The notes under the pieces are model-generated. The model did no database searches. It was not told where the DNA came from and saw nothing but the letters and a program-made list of their open reading frames with translations. Below are positions 54,731 through 63,034 of a stretch of DNA of 64,000 bases, one piece after another (position 1 is the first letter of the stretch; the number at the start of each line of letters is the position of its first letter). The translations under genes were made by a program, and so were the position numbers. The stretch comes from Roseisolibacter agri (GTDB lineage: Bacteria; Gemmatimonadota; Gemmatimonadetes; Gemmatimonadales; Gemmatimonadaceae), in the NCBI RefSeq assembly GCF_030159095.1, contig NZ_BRXS01000002.1:124001-188000 (forward strand). The letters are read 5' to 3'.

Positions 54731-54898
54731 TACCGCGGAGGACGGAACGGCGGAGGGCGGTACTGCGGAGAGCGGAACGGCGTGAGACGGAACGGCGGAC
54801 CCTGCGAGCTTGGAGCATCAAGCCTGGAGGGTCCGCCGTTCCGTCTCACGCCCCATCGTCCTCCGCTCCATCATTCTCCGCCGTTCCGTCCTCCGCCC
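54731..54898. repeat. Family A giant hairpin between convergent genes, copy 3
   Basis: Perfect 23-bp inner arms (54781-54803 and 54828-54850, CGTGAGACGGAACGGCGGAC inside) enclose a 24-nt loop. Outer arms, to 54731 and 54898, are built of GCGGAGGACGGAACG units and complements. The upp stop codon directly abuts the right end. Confidence 0.88.
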
Positions 54899-55603
54899 TT
54901 ACCGAGTCCCGAACAGTCGATCGCCCGCGTCGCCGAGCCCCGGCAGGATGTACCCCTGCGGGTTCAGCTCGCGGTCGAGCGACGCGCAGTAGATGGTGAC
55001 GTCGGGGTGCGCCTCGGCCAGGCGCCGCACGCCGACCGGCGCGGCGACGAGGCAGAGGAACTTGATGCGCGTCGCGCCCGCGCGCTTGAGCGACGTCACC
55101 GCGCTCGCCGCGCTGCCACCGGTGGCGAGCATCGGGTCGAGCACGAAGAAGTCGCGCTCCGCCGCGTCGCCGGGGACCTTGAAGTAGTAGTCCACCGGCT
55201 CGAGCGTGTCGTGGTCGCGGTAGAGGCCGATGTGGCCCACGCGCGCCGCCGGCACGAGGCGCAGGATCCCCTCGACCATGCCGAGCCCGGCGCGGAGGAT
55301 CGGGACGAGCGTGAGCTTCTTGCCGCTCACCTCGTGGCCGACCGTGCGCTCCAGCGGCGTCTCGACGGACACCTCGGCCAGCGCGAGGTCGGCGGTGGCC
55401 TCGTAGGCCATCAGCATCGCGATCTCGTCGACCAGCTCCTTGAAGATCTTGGTCGGCGTGCGGCGGTCGCGCAGCAGCGCGAGCTTGTGCTGCACCAGCG
55501 GGTGCCGCACGACCACGAGCGAGGCGGGCGTGTCCGCGTTGGTCGGCGCGCTGCCGTGCGCGTGGCCCTGCGCGACCGCGTCGGGCGTCGAGGTGGTGTC
55601 CAT
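54899..55603 (-). CDS. upp: Uracil phosphoribosyltransferase
   Basis: 234 residues, with about 25 extra N-terminal residues over the usual 208. It makes UMP from uracil and PRPP (salvage). '[20 protein letters not shown]' and '[12 protein letters not shown]' (PRPP loop) and the C-terminal uracil-binding '[13 protein letters not shown]' are all intact. Read leftward, a TAGCTT box (55611-55616) ends 7 nt before the ATG, so its promoter overlaps the 31-bp direct repeat 55613-55643. No uraA permease gene is adjacent. Confidence 0.96.
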   Translation of the reverse strand: MDTTSTPDAVAQGHAHGSAPTNADTPASLVVVRHPLVQHKLALLRDRRTPTKIFKELVDEIAMLMAYEATADLALAEVSVETPLERTVGHEVSGKKLTLVPILRAGLGMVEGILRLVPAARVGHIGLYRDHDTLEPVDYYFKVPGDAAERDFFVLDPMLATGGSAASAVTSLKRAGATRIKFLCLVAAPVGVRRLAEAHPDVTIYCASLDRELNPQGYILPGLGDAGDRLFGTR

Positions 55604-55612
55604 GCGGCGCAA

Positions 55613-55643
55613 GCTAGCGAGGCCCGGGACGGCGCAGAATGCC
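55613..55643. repeat. 31-bp direct repeat, left copy
   Basis: It begins GCTAGCGAGGCCCGGGACGG and ends CAGAATGCC. An exact second copy, 2.3 kb away at 57915-57945, has the same orientation. It lies 10 nt upstream of the upp start codon and covers part of the upp promoter. The two copies bracket the radical SAM gene and its partner. Confidence 0.93.
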
Positions 55644-55802
55644 GCGTGACGGACGCGCGACAGGCGGCGCGCGCCTGCTCGCGCCGCTCTGGCGGGGAGA
55701 TGCGTGCTGCGTATCTTCGCCGCAGTCGGGCCCATCAGCCGTCAGGACGCGCAGGCGTGACGCGTGGGCCGCCCGTTCCGGCATCCTCATCACGGAGACC
55801 GC

Positions 55803-56993
55803 GTGACCCTCCGCTCCACCATGCGCGCCCTCGTGCGCGATCGCCTCAAGCAGCACCCGCGCGTCTGGAAGGCACTCGTCGAAGCCGACACGCATCTGGA
55901 GCGGGCGCGCCACTCGGCGGCGACGGTGATCCCGGCGCTCATTCGCCCGGAGCCGCGGCACCTCGAGATCGCCATCACGGCGCACTGCAACCTGCGCTGC
56001 ATGGGCTGCCGCTACGGACGCGAGTTCATGCCGGGCAGCCAGCTGCCGTGGCCCGTCGTCCGCGACCTGCTGGACGACGCGAAGGCGGCCGGGTTCTGGG
56101 ACGTGCGCTTCTACGGAGGCGAGCCGCTCCTGCATCCGGATCTGCCGCGCATGATCGCGCACGCGCGCAGCATCGGCCTGGGCGCGTACGTCACGACGAA
56201 CGGGATCCGCCTCGGCGACCGGATCGACGAGCTGTACGCCGCGGGGCTGCGCACCATCAACATCGGCTTCTACGGGACGGGCGCCACGTACGACGCCTAC
56301 GTGCAGCGGAAGGACCGCTTCGAGCAGCTCACCAGGAGCCTCACGACGGTTCGCGAGCGCTACGGCTCGGACATCATGCTGCGCATCAACTGGCTGCTCA
56401 TGCGTCCCTCGTGCAGCATCGAGGCGCTGCACTCCGCGTGGAGCTTCGCCGAGCGGTTCGATGCGCGCTTCCAGGTCGACCTGGTGCACTACTCGCTTCC
56501 GTACTTCACCGAGGGCCCCGACCGGATGCTGCAGTTCCGTCCCGAGGACCGCCCCGCCGTGGAGGAGGTGATCGCCGAGGTGTTGCGGCTGCGGGAGGCA
56601 CATCCGGCGCGCTTCAACCACAGCGTCGAGGGGCTGCGCTCGGTGCCGGACTGGGTCATGAAGCTCGGCGACATGCGCGTGCCGTGCGACAGCCACCAGA
56701 TGCTCTGGGTGGGCGCCGACGGCACGGTGCAGCAGTGCTATGTCACGTACCGGCTCGGCAACCTGCACGAGCAGCGCCTGCGCGACATGCTCTTCACGCG
56801 GGAGCACAACCGGTGCGCGCGCGACAGCTTCGCGCTCGGGTGCCCGAACTGCCACTGCCATTACGACCGGCGCGTACAGAAGCACGCGCCGAGCCGCGCG
56901 AAGTACTCGGCCGCCACCGCGCCGGACGTGCGCGTGCCGGCGCCTGCACCCGGACGCGTGCTGCCGACGCTGCCGAGCGCTCCCCCCGCGTGA
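55803..56993 (+). CDS. Radical SAM protein with a SPASM-like C-terminal Cys cluster
   Basis: 396 residues from a GTG start, with GGAG 6 nt upstream. (An ATG at 55821 is an alternative.) The radical SAM cluster motif CNLRCMGC (C62, C66, C69) follows 'LEIAITAH'. 'RFYGGEPLLHPDL' is the GGE SAM-binding motif. The C-terminal region has 'CDSHQMLWVGADGTVQQCY' and, later, 'CARDSFALGCPNCHCHYD', a SPASM/twitch-like auxiliary iron-sulphur site. Members modify peptides or sugars; this substrate is unknown. It overlaps its downstream partner by 4 nt. A TATCTT box lies at 55712-55717. Confidence 0.88.
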   Translation: MTLRSTMRALVRDRLKQHPRVWKALVEADTHLERARHSAATVIPALIRPEPRHLEIAITAHCNLRCMGCRYGREFMPGSQLPWPVVRDLLDDAKAAGFWDVRFYGGEPLLHPDLPRMIAHARSIGLGAYVTTNGIRLGDRIDELYAAGLRTINIGFYGTGATYDAYVQRKDRFEQLTRSLTTVRERYGSDIMLRINWLLMRPSCSIEALHSAWSFAERFDARFQVDLVHYSLPYFTEGPDRMLQFRPEDRPAVEEVIAEVLRLREAHPARFNHSVEGLRSVPDWVMKLGDMRVPCDSHQMLWVGADGTVQQCYVTYRLGNLHEQRLRDMLFTREHNRCARDSFALGCPNCHCHYDRRVQKHAPSRAKYSAATAPDVRVPAPAPGRVLPTLPSAPPA

Positions 56994-57919
56994 CCGTCGC
57001 CGCACCGACGGAGCTGGACCTCACGTTCACGGCGTCGGGTGCGACCCAGCACGTGTTCGTTTCCACCCACGAGCCGAGCGACGGCTGGGTCTACAAGACG
57101 CCGGCGATCCTCGATGCACTGCTGCCGTCACCGGTCACGTGGCGTACGGCGGTCGCCACGAGAGGATGGAAGCGCGCGGTGCTCGCGGCGTGCGTCGACG
57201 CCCGTCGACGGCTCGAGACCCACGATGGCGAGCGGCCGGTCCGCCTGCGCACGCTCGCCCGCCATGGCCTGCAACGCACCGCGACTCTCGCCGATCGCTG
57301 CGTCGATCACGCGTGGGCGGTGCGGCACCGGTCGGCGCGCCTTCGCCAGTTCCAGCGCATGTGCCTCGCGCTGCGCGAGCTGGCGTGCGGGCCGGCGAGC
57401 GACGTGGTGCTCCCGTTCCGGATCCTTCACGCGCGCTGCACGCTGCGCGTGGACGGGAGGGCGCACCAGTACGCCGGTCCGGTGCTGCAGCAGCGCCGGG
57501 CCGACCACTTCTTCGACTTCTTCACCGGCTTCGCCCTGTTCCGCTGGGCGGACGTCGCCGAGGGGCAGCACCGCCTCTGGCGCTGTGGGGTGGGGTTGGT
57601 GGACACGGACGAGATCCTTGGCCCGCGGAACTGGGCGCTGCTCGACGGCCGTCTGCATCTCGCCGACACCGGCTCCCTGACCACCGACCTGGCGCTGGCG
57701 CGCCGCGCGGTGGCCGCCGAGCTGCTGGACGCGCGCGAGGCGCAGATTCCCGTGTGGTGGCCGGCGAGTGCGGGGGAGCCGCTCGCCGAGTACTTCGCGT
57801 TCGTCCGCCGCGACGTCGGCGAGGCGCGCCTCGGCGCGCTGTGGGGGCTGGACCGGGCACGTCGCGACTGCAGCGAGCGCTCCACGCCTCGGTTGGTGCG
57901 CGGATCGGGCACAGGCTAG
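56990..57919 (+). CDS. Unknown protein coupled to the radical SAM enzyme
   Basis: 309 residues from a GTG that overlaps the radical SAM stop (GTGA). No family is recognised. It lacks a signal peptide and transmembrane helices. An N-terminal 'STHEPSDGWVYKTPAILDAL' and a late 'LLDGRLHLADTGSLTTD' recall, weakly, the Lys strand and DFG-like part of kinase-fold proteins. 'HFFDFFTGFALFRWADVAEG' is the most hydrophobic part. The stop codon (TAG at 57917) lies inside the right 31-bp repeat. A role as substrate-binding or tailoring partner of the radical SAM enzyme is inferred only from coupling. Confidence 0.6.
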   Translation: MTVAAPTELDLTFTASGATQHVFVSTHEPSDGWVYKTPAILDALLPSPVTWRTAVATRGWKRAVLAACVDARRRLETHDGERPVRLRTLARHGLQRTATLADRCVDHAWAVRHRSARLRQFQRMCLALRELACGPASDVVLPFRILHARCTLRVDGRAHQYAGPVLQQRRADHFFDFFTGFALFRWADVAEGQHRLWRCGVGLVDTDEILGPRNWALLDGRLHLADTGSLTTDLALARRAVAAELLDAREAQIPVWWPASAGEPLAEYFAFVRRDVGEARLGALWGLDRARRDCSERSTPRLVRGSGTG

Positions 57920-57945
57920 CGAGGCCCGGGACGGCGCAGAATGCC
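57915..57945. repeat. 31-bp direct repeat, right copy
   Basis: It is identical to 55613-55643 in all 31 positions and in the same orientation. It contains the stop codon of the partner gene. The 220 nt after it (57946-58165) look less GC-rich by eye than the surroundings and hold no clear gene. Confidence 0.93.
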
Positions 57946-58165
57946 ACCGCGGGACGCACGGGTCCGGTACGTGCAAGCTGATGCAGAACAGATGCGGTGG
58001 ACGGCAACGCGACGTCGTCACGACTACATGACGACTCAGACAACGCGTGAGCCGCGTGTCACGAGGAACGGACGGCCTCTTGTGAAACGCTCGGCGCGTG
58101 TCTAACCATTGCGACGCCAACGTTCAACGCGCCGAGCCGGTCCGACTCACCCTCGCTCCAACGGC

Positions 58166-58342
58166 ATGAAGGAATACCAGGCGGTCGTGCTCCGGTTGAC
58201 GCGCCACCTTCGCGACGACGAGGACGCGCTGACGGATCTCCTGAACGAGCGGAGCCGCGGCGGGTGGGCGCCAACGATGATGTCGCAGGACGCGCAGCGA
58301 CTGACGCTCGTCTTCGAGCGCGACGTCATCCCCGAGGGTTGA
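58166..58342 (+). CDS. Small DUF4177-like protein
   Basis: 58 residues. 'MKEYQAVVLRLTRHLRDDED' and 'LLNERSRGGWAPTMMSQDAQ' followed by 'RLTLVFERD' fit the small beta-alpha-beta pattern of DUF4177 (strand, helix with LNxxxxxGW, two strands). These proteins are cytosolic and unassigned. The ATG at 58166 was chosen; an upstream in-frame ATG would add 19 residues without similarity. Confidence 0.55.
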   Translation: MKEYQAVVLRLTRHLRDDEDALTDLLNERSRGGWAPTMMSQDAQRLTLVFERDVIPEG

Positions 58343-58430
58343 CCCCCGAAGCCTGAGCAGGAACGCGCGGCATCGGCGAGCAGCGGCGCCGAGCCCGCCG
58401 CGGTGGCCCCGTGCTTGAACCTGGCGGGGC

Positions 58431-60578
58431 ATGCCCTCGCAGCCCCGCTCCCTCCGCGCCGCCGCGCTCGCCCTCGGCGTCGCGCTGACGACCGCCGCCA
58501 ACGGCGGCCAGTGCGCCGGCGCGCAGCCGCCCGCCGCCACGCCCGCCGACAGCGCGGCCACCAGTCCCACCGTCACCGCCACGTCGGCGGGCACGCTGCA
58601 GCGCCACGCCGAGGCGGCCGCGCTGGTGCGCACCGCCCGCGCGCTCGAGACGCGCGCGACGACGGCCGTCACGCTCGACGCGCCCCTGGCCGATTCGGCA
58701 CGCACCGCGTATCGCCGTGCGGCGGAGCTGGCGCCCGCGGTCGCCGACTGGCTGCGCCTGCGCGCGCTCGCGCTGGAGCCCGACGCGACGGTGCGCGCCC
58801 GCGAGCGGGGCGCGATCACGACGCCCGCGGCGCGCGAGCGGCTGGACGTCGTCGAGGCGACGGCGCGCGCGCGGGGCGGCGACCTCGCGGGGGCGGCGAC
58901 CGCCTGGGACGCGCTCGGCGCGGAAGCGACCGCGGCCACGCTGCGGCTGGACGACGCGACGCGCCGCGGCGACGCGAACGCCCGCGCGCAGCTGCGCGGC
59001 GTGCTCGCCGGCATCGTGCGCGACGGGCTCGCGCGCGCGAGCGCGCTGCCGGCGTCGCGTGTGGTCGGCCTGGATCGCGCCGACCTGCGCGAGGCGGCGA
59101 CGGCGCTGGACAGCGCGTTCGCGCCGCTGCCGGCGGCCGAGCGACTGCTGGTGGCGCGCGCGCTGACGTCGGCGGGCGGCGCGGCGCCGACGCTCGCGCG
59201 CGCGGCGCAGGCGTGGGCCGCCGCGCTCGACGCGGGCGAGGGCGCACCCGAGGACCGCGCGGCGTACGGCGCGCTGCTGGCGCGCATGGGCCGGTGGCGC
59301 GACGCCGCCGCGCAGTACGCCCGCGCGCCGGGTGGCGAGGCGGCGTTCCAGGCGGCGCGCGCGCGGCTGCGCGCGGGCGACGGCGGCGGTGCGCGCAGCG
59401 GGCTGCAGGGCGTCCTCGCGCGCTACCCGGACGACGCGGCCGCGGCGAGCGCGCGCTACCTGCTCGCCGACCTGGCGGTGGACGACGGCCGCGAGCGCGA
59501 CGCGCGCACCGCGTTCCGCGAGGTCGCCGCGCGCCACCCGCAGAGCGCGTGGGCGCCGCTGGCGGCGTTCCGGGGCGCGTTGCTCGCGTTCAGCGGCGCG
59601 CCCGCGCAGGCCGCGGCGGAGCTGGACTCGCTGGTGGCGCGCTGGCCCACCGCGGACGAGCGCACGGCGGCGACGTACTGGGCGGGGCGCGCGTGGGCGG
59701 CCGCCGGCGACGCCTCGCGCGCGCGCGATCGGTGGCGCGACGTCGTGTCGCGCGAGCCGGCGTCGTACTACGCGGGGCTCGCGGCGCGCCGCCTGTCGCA
59801 GGCGCCGTGGGTCCCGCCCGACGGCGCGGTGCCGACGGCCACCAGCGACGAGCAGGCGACCGCCGTCGCCGTCGCGCAGCGCGCGCAGCTCCTCGAGCGG
59901 CTCGGCATGGGATCGGAGGCGGGGCTGGAGCGCGACTGGCTGACGCGGTGGGCGGAGGAGAGCGTGCCGCGGCAGCTGGGCGCGGCCGCGGCGCTGCAGA
60001 CGAGCGGGCGGCCCGGCCCGTCGATCCGGCTCGCCGCGCGCGCGGTGGAGGCGGGGGCGCCGCGCACCGTGCCGACGTACCGGCTGCTCAATCCGCTGCT
60101 CTACGGCGACGCGCTGCAGCGCGAGGCGACGGCGCGCGGCATCGAGCCCGCGCTCGCGGCGGCGCTCATCAAGCAGGAGTCGAACTTCACCGCCGACGCG
60201 GTGTCGCCGGTGGGCGCGCGCGGGCTGATGCAGCTGATGCCCGACGTGGGCCGCTCGCTGTGGACGTCGCGCGACGCGGCGGCGCGCGGTGCGTGGAACG
60301 CCGCGCTGCTGTTCGACCCGGAGGTGAACCTCGCCCTCGGGATGCGGCACCTGCGCGCGGCGCTCACCGGCTGGCCGCACCCCGCCTATGCACTCGCGGC
60401 GTACAACGCGGGCGCGTCGCGCGTGCGGCGCTGGCGCACGTCGCCCGGCGCGGACGACCCGGAGCTGTTCGTCGAGCGCATCCCGTACGAGGAGACGCGC
60501 GACTACGTGCGCATCGTGCTGCGCGGGCGCGACCTGTACCGGGCGCTGTATCCGCAGGCGCTGACGCCGGCGCGCTGA
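58431..60578 (+). CDS. Soluble-type lytic murein transglycosylase (Slt-like)
   Basis: 715 residues. A signal peptide (ALALGVALTTAANGGQCAGA region) is followed by a long helical, TPR-like superhelix (about 40-540), as in Slt70's U-domain. The C-terminal catalytic domain (about 545-690) has the catalytic Glu in 'AALIKQESNFTADAVSPVGA', then 'RGLMQLMPDVGRSLW' and 'AYNAGASRVRRW'. It cleaves glycan strands in peptidoglycan to 1,6-anhydro products. It is a single rightward gene in the periplasm. Confidence 0.9.
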   Translation: MPSQPRSLRAAALALGVALTTAANGGQCAGAQPPAATPADSAATSPTVTATSAGTLQRHAEAAALVRTARALETRATTAVTLDAPLADSARTAYRRAAELAPAVADWLRLRALALEPDATVRARERGAITTPAARERLDVVEATARARGGDLAGAATAWDALGAEATAATLRLDDATRRGDANARAQLRGVLAGIVRDGLARASALPASRVVGLDRADLREAATALDSAFAPLPAAERLLVARALTSAGGAAPTLARAAQAWAAALDAGEGAPEDRAAYGALLARMGRWRDAAAQYARAPGGEAAFQAARARLRAGDGGGARSGLQGVLARYPDDAAAASARYLLADLAVDDGRERDARTAFREVAARHPQSAWAPLAAFRGALLAFSGAPAQAAAELDSLVARWPTADERTAATYWAGRAWAAAGDASRARDRWRDVVSREPASYYAGLAARRLSQAPWVPPDGAVPTATSDEQATAVAVAQRAQLLERLGMGSEAGLERDWLTRWAEESVPRQLGAAAALQTSGRPGPSIRLAARAVEAGAPRTVPTYRLLNPLLYGDALQREATARGIEPALAAALIKQESNFTADAVSPVGARGLMQLMPDVGRSLWTSRDAAARGAWNAALLFDPEVNLALGMRHLRAALTGWPHPAYALAAYNAGASRVRRWRTSPGADDPELFVERIPYEETRDYVRIVLRGRDLYRALYPQALTPAR

Positions 60579-60698
60579 GCGTCGGCGGACGCCCGTTCGT
60601 CCCGCGCAGGTCCCGCTGGTCCCGCGAGCATCGCGCAGGGAGACGGGAGGGCGCAGAGTACCGGCGCGCATCGGCGCGCCGGACCTGTTGCCTGTGGG

Positions 60699-60818
60699 GA
60701 GGATGCGGATGCTCCGGATCGGAGCCGATGCCTCGGATCGTCCCACGCGGCGGCGACGCTCCGTGCGCTTCGCGGAGCGATCCGAATGATCCGTTCCATC
60801 CGAGGCATCCGCATCCTC
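60699..60818. repeat. Family B palindromic element, copy 3
   Basis: Arms 60699-60719 (GAGGATGCGGATGCTCCGGAT) and 60798-60818 match over 19 of 21 bases. Inner stem and a GCGGCGACGCTCC loop are shared with 37717-37840, and the flank GGCGCGCCGGACCTGTTG (60675-60690 region) occurs inverted beside that copy. It fills most of the gap before the PQQ gene. Confidence 0.82.
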
Positions 60819-60838
60819 ACCAGAGGCCGATGGGCCGC

Positions 60839-62845
60839 ATGCCCGCACGTCCGACACGACTCCTGCTGCTGTCGCTCCCCGCCGCGCTGCACGCCCAGCA
60901 GCCCGACGGCGACTGGGGCAGCTACGGCCGCGATCCCGGCGGCGCGCGCTCCTCGCCGCTGACGCAGATCACGCGCGAGAACGTCGGCCGGCTGCAGGTC
61001 GCGTGGCGCTTCCACACGGGCGAGACGCGCCCCGAGTTCGCGACGGGCAGCCGCCGCGTGTCGCTCGAGGTCACGCCGCTGGTGGTCGACGGCACGATGT
61101 ACGTCAGCACGCCGCTGGGCCGCGTCTTCGCGCTCGACGCCGCGACGGGGCGCGAGCGGTGGCGCTACAACCCCGGCGTGCCGCGCGCGGCGACGTTCGG
61201 CGACTTCACCAGCCGCGGCGTCTCGTACTGGGTGGACGCGCAGGCGCCCGCGACCGCCCGCTGCCGCGCGCGCGTGATCCTGGCGACGATCGACGCGCGG
61301 CTGATCGCGATCGACGCGCGCGACGGCGCCTCGTGCCCCACGTTCGGCGACGGCGGACAGGTCGACCTCCGGCAGGGGCTGCGCATCGCGCCCGCCGAGT
61401 TCGAGGACTACGAGCAGACGTCGCCGCCCGCGATCGTCGACGGCGTGATCGTCGTGGGATCGGCGATCGCCGACAACGGGCGCACCGACATGGCGAGCGG
61501 CGAGGTGCGCGGCTTCGACGCCCGCACGGGCGCGCTGCGGTGGACGTTCCATCCGGTCCCGGTCGACTCGGCGGAGGCGCAGACGCACGGATGGCGCCGA
61601 CCCGCGGGCGCGGGCGACGCGCGGCGCACCGGCGGCGCGAACGCGTGGAGCGTCATCGCGGCCGACACGGCGCGCGGCCTCGTGTTCGTCCCTACCGGCA
61701 GCCCGAGCCCCGACTACTACGGCGGCGCGCGGCTCGGCGAGAACCGCTACGCGAACGCGCTGGTCGCGATCCGCGCGCGCACGGGCGCCGTCGCGTGGCA
61801 CTTCCAGACGGTGCACCATGACCTGTGGGACTACGACAACGCGTCGCCGCCGGCGCTCGTGACGGTGCGGCGTGGCGGCCGGTCGATCCACGCGGTGCTG
61901 CAGGCGACGAAGACCGGCATGCTGTTCGTGCTCGACCGCGCGACGGGCGCGCCGATCGTGCCGGTGGAGGAGCGGCCGGTGCCCGCGAGCGACGTCCCGG
62001 GCGAGGAAGCGTGGCCGACGCAGCCGTTCTCGGCGCTCCCGCCACTGAGCCCGCATCGCATCACGCCCGACGACGCGTTCGGCGCCGACAGCGCGGACCG
62101 CGCCGCGTGCCGCGCGATGCTCGCCGGCCTGCGCAACGACGGCATCTTCACGCCGCCCAGCCTGCGCGGCACGCTCGCGGTGCCGTCGAACATCGGCGGC
62201 GCGCACTGGGGCGGCGTGGCCTTCGATCCCGCGCGGCAGCTGGCCGTCGTGCCCGTGAACACGATCGCGGCGGTGGTGCAGTTGATCCCGCGCGAGCGCA
62301 TGGGCGATCCGCGCGAGGCGGGGTGGGAGTACGCCGCGATGCGCGGCACGCCGTACGGGATGCGTCGCAGGCTGCTGCTCTCGCCCGCGGGCGTGCCGTG
62401 CACGCCGCCGCCGTTCGGCGCGCTGGTGGCCGTGAACGTCGAGACCGGGACGATCGCCTGGCGCGTCCCGCTCGGCACGCCGATCCCGATCGCGCCGTCG
62501 CGCGGCGCCGGCGAGGCGACGGTGGCGCGGGCGGCGGTCGCCACCGGCGCCGCGGCGCATGCGGACACGCTGCGCGCGCGCACGCTCGGCTCCCCCAACC
62601 TCGGCGGCCCGATCGTCACCGCGGGTGGGCTGGTGTTCGTGGGCGCCACGCTCGACCAGCAGCTGCGCGCGTTCGACGTCGAGACGGGGCGCGAGCTGTG
62701 GCGCGCCGCGCTGCCCGCCGGTGCGAAGGCGACGCCGATGACCTACGCGGTGCGCGGACGGCAGTACGTCGCGGTGGCGGCGGGCGGCGACGGCGACGCG
62801 TTCGGGAAGTCGGACGAGATCGTGGTGTTCGCGCTGCCGCGATGA
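60839..62845 (+). CDS. PQQ-dependent dehydrogenase (quinoprotein, glucose dehydrogenase-like)
   Basis: 668 residues from the ATG at 60839 (an ATG 9 nt earlier is also in frame). A signal peptide (MPARPTRLLLLSLPAALHA) predicts a periplasmic enzyme. Repeated propeller motifs AxDxxTGxxxW: 'ALDAATGRERWRYNPG', 'GFDARTGALRWTFHPV', 'AIRARTGAVAWHFQTVHHDL' and 'AFDVETGRELWRAALPAGA'. 'HFQTVHHDLWDYDNAS' carries the catalytic-region His/Asp seen in membrane-type glucose/quinate dehydrogenases, but the membrane anchor is missing. No pqq synthesis genes are nearby. The substrate is unknown. Confidence 0.9.
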   Translation: MPARPTRLLLLSLPAALHAQQPDGDWGSYGRDPGGARSSPLTQITRENVGRLQVAWRFHTGETRPEFATGSRRVSLEVTPLVVDGTMYVSTPLGRVFALDAATGRERWRYNPGVPRAATFGDFTSRGVSYWVDAQAPATARCRARVILATIDARLIAIDARDGASCPTFGDGGQVDLRQGLRIAPAEFEDYEQTSPPAIVDGVIVVGSAIADNGRTDMASGEVRGFDARTGALRWTFHPVPVDSAEAQTHGWRRPAGAGDARRTGGANAWSVIAADTARGLVFVPTGSPSPDYYGGARLGENRYANALVAIRARTGAVAWHFQTVHHDLWDYDNASPPALVTVRRGGRSIHAVLQATKTGMLFVLDRATGAPIVPVEERPVPASDVPGEEAWPTQPFSALPPLSPHRITPDDAFGADSADRAACRAMLAGLRNDGIFTPPSLRGTLAVPSNIGGAHWGGVAFDPARQLAVVPVNTIAAVVQLIPRERMGDPREAGWEYAAMRGTPYGMRRRLLLSPAGVPCTPPPFGALVAVNVETGTIAWRVPLGTPIPIAPSRGAGEATVARAAVATGAAAHADTLRARTLGSPNLGGPIVTAGGLVFVGATLDQQLRAFDVETGRELWRAALPAGAKATPMTYAVRGRQYVAVAAGGDGDAFGKSDEIVVFALPR

Positions 62846-62875
62846 TCGCAGAACGGCGCGCCCGACCCTGAACTG

Positions 62876-63018
62876 CGAACTGCATTAGACAGGATTGGAC
62901 GGATTGGACGGACAAGAGCCGGATTACGCTCCGCGTGGTGCATGGGCCGTCGCCGCCACACAGGAAGTAATCCGATCTTGTCCGTCGAATCCGTTGTAAT
63001 CTTGTCCAATGCAGTTCG
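62876..63018. repeat. Family C palindromic element, copy 3
   Basis: Arms 62876-62926 and 62968-63018 are imperfect complements along their whole length. Both ends read CGAACTGCATT / AATGCAGTTCG. The loop contains CTCCGCGTGGTG, as in the copy at 52610-52740. It fills the gap between the convergent PQQ and LytTR genes. Confidence 0.82.
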
Positions 63019-63034
63019 GGCCCCGCGCGCGGAG

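Noticed and set aside
55613-57945. A classical insertion sequence or composite transposon
   Set aside because: The 31-bp repeats are direct, not inverted, and no transposase or integrase is encoded between them.
58403-62845. A 1480-codon + strand frame spanning the transglycosylase and PQQ genes
   Set aside because: Its first half is a shifted frame of the transglycosylase gene and only its last part is the real PQQ dehydrogenase, which has its own start and signal peptide at 60839.
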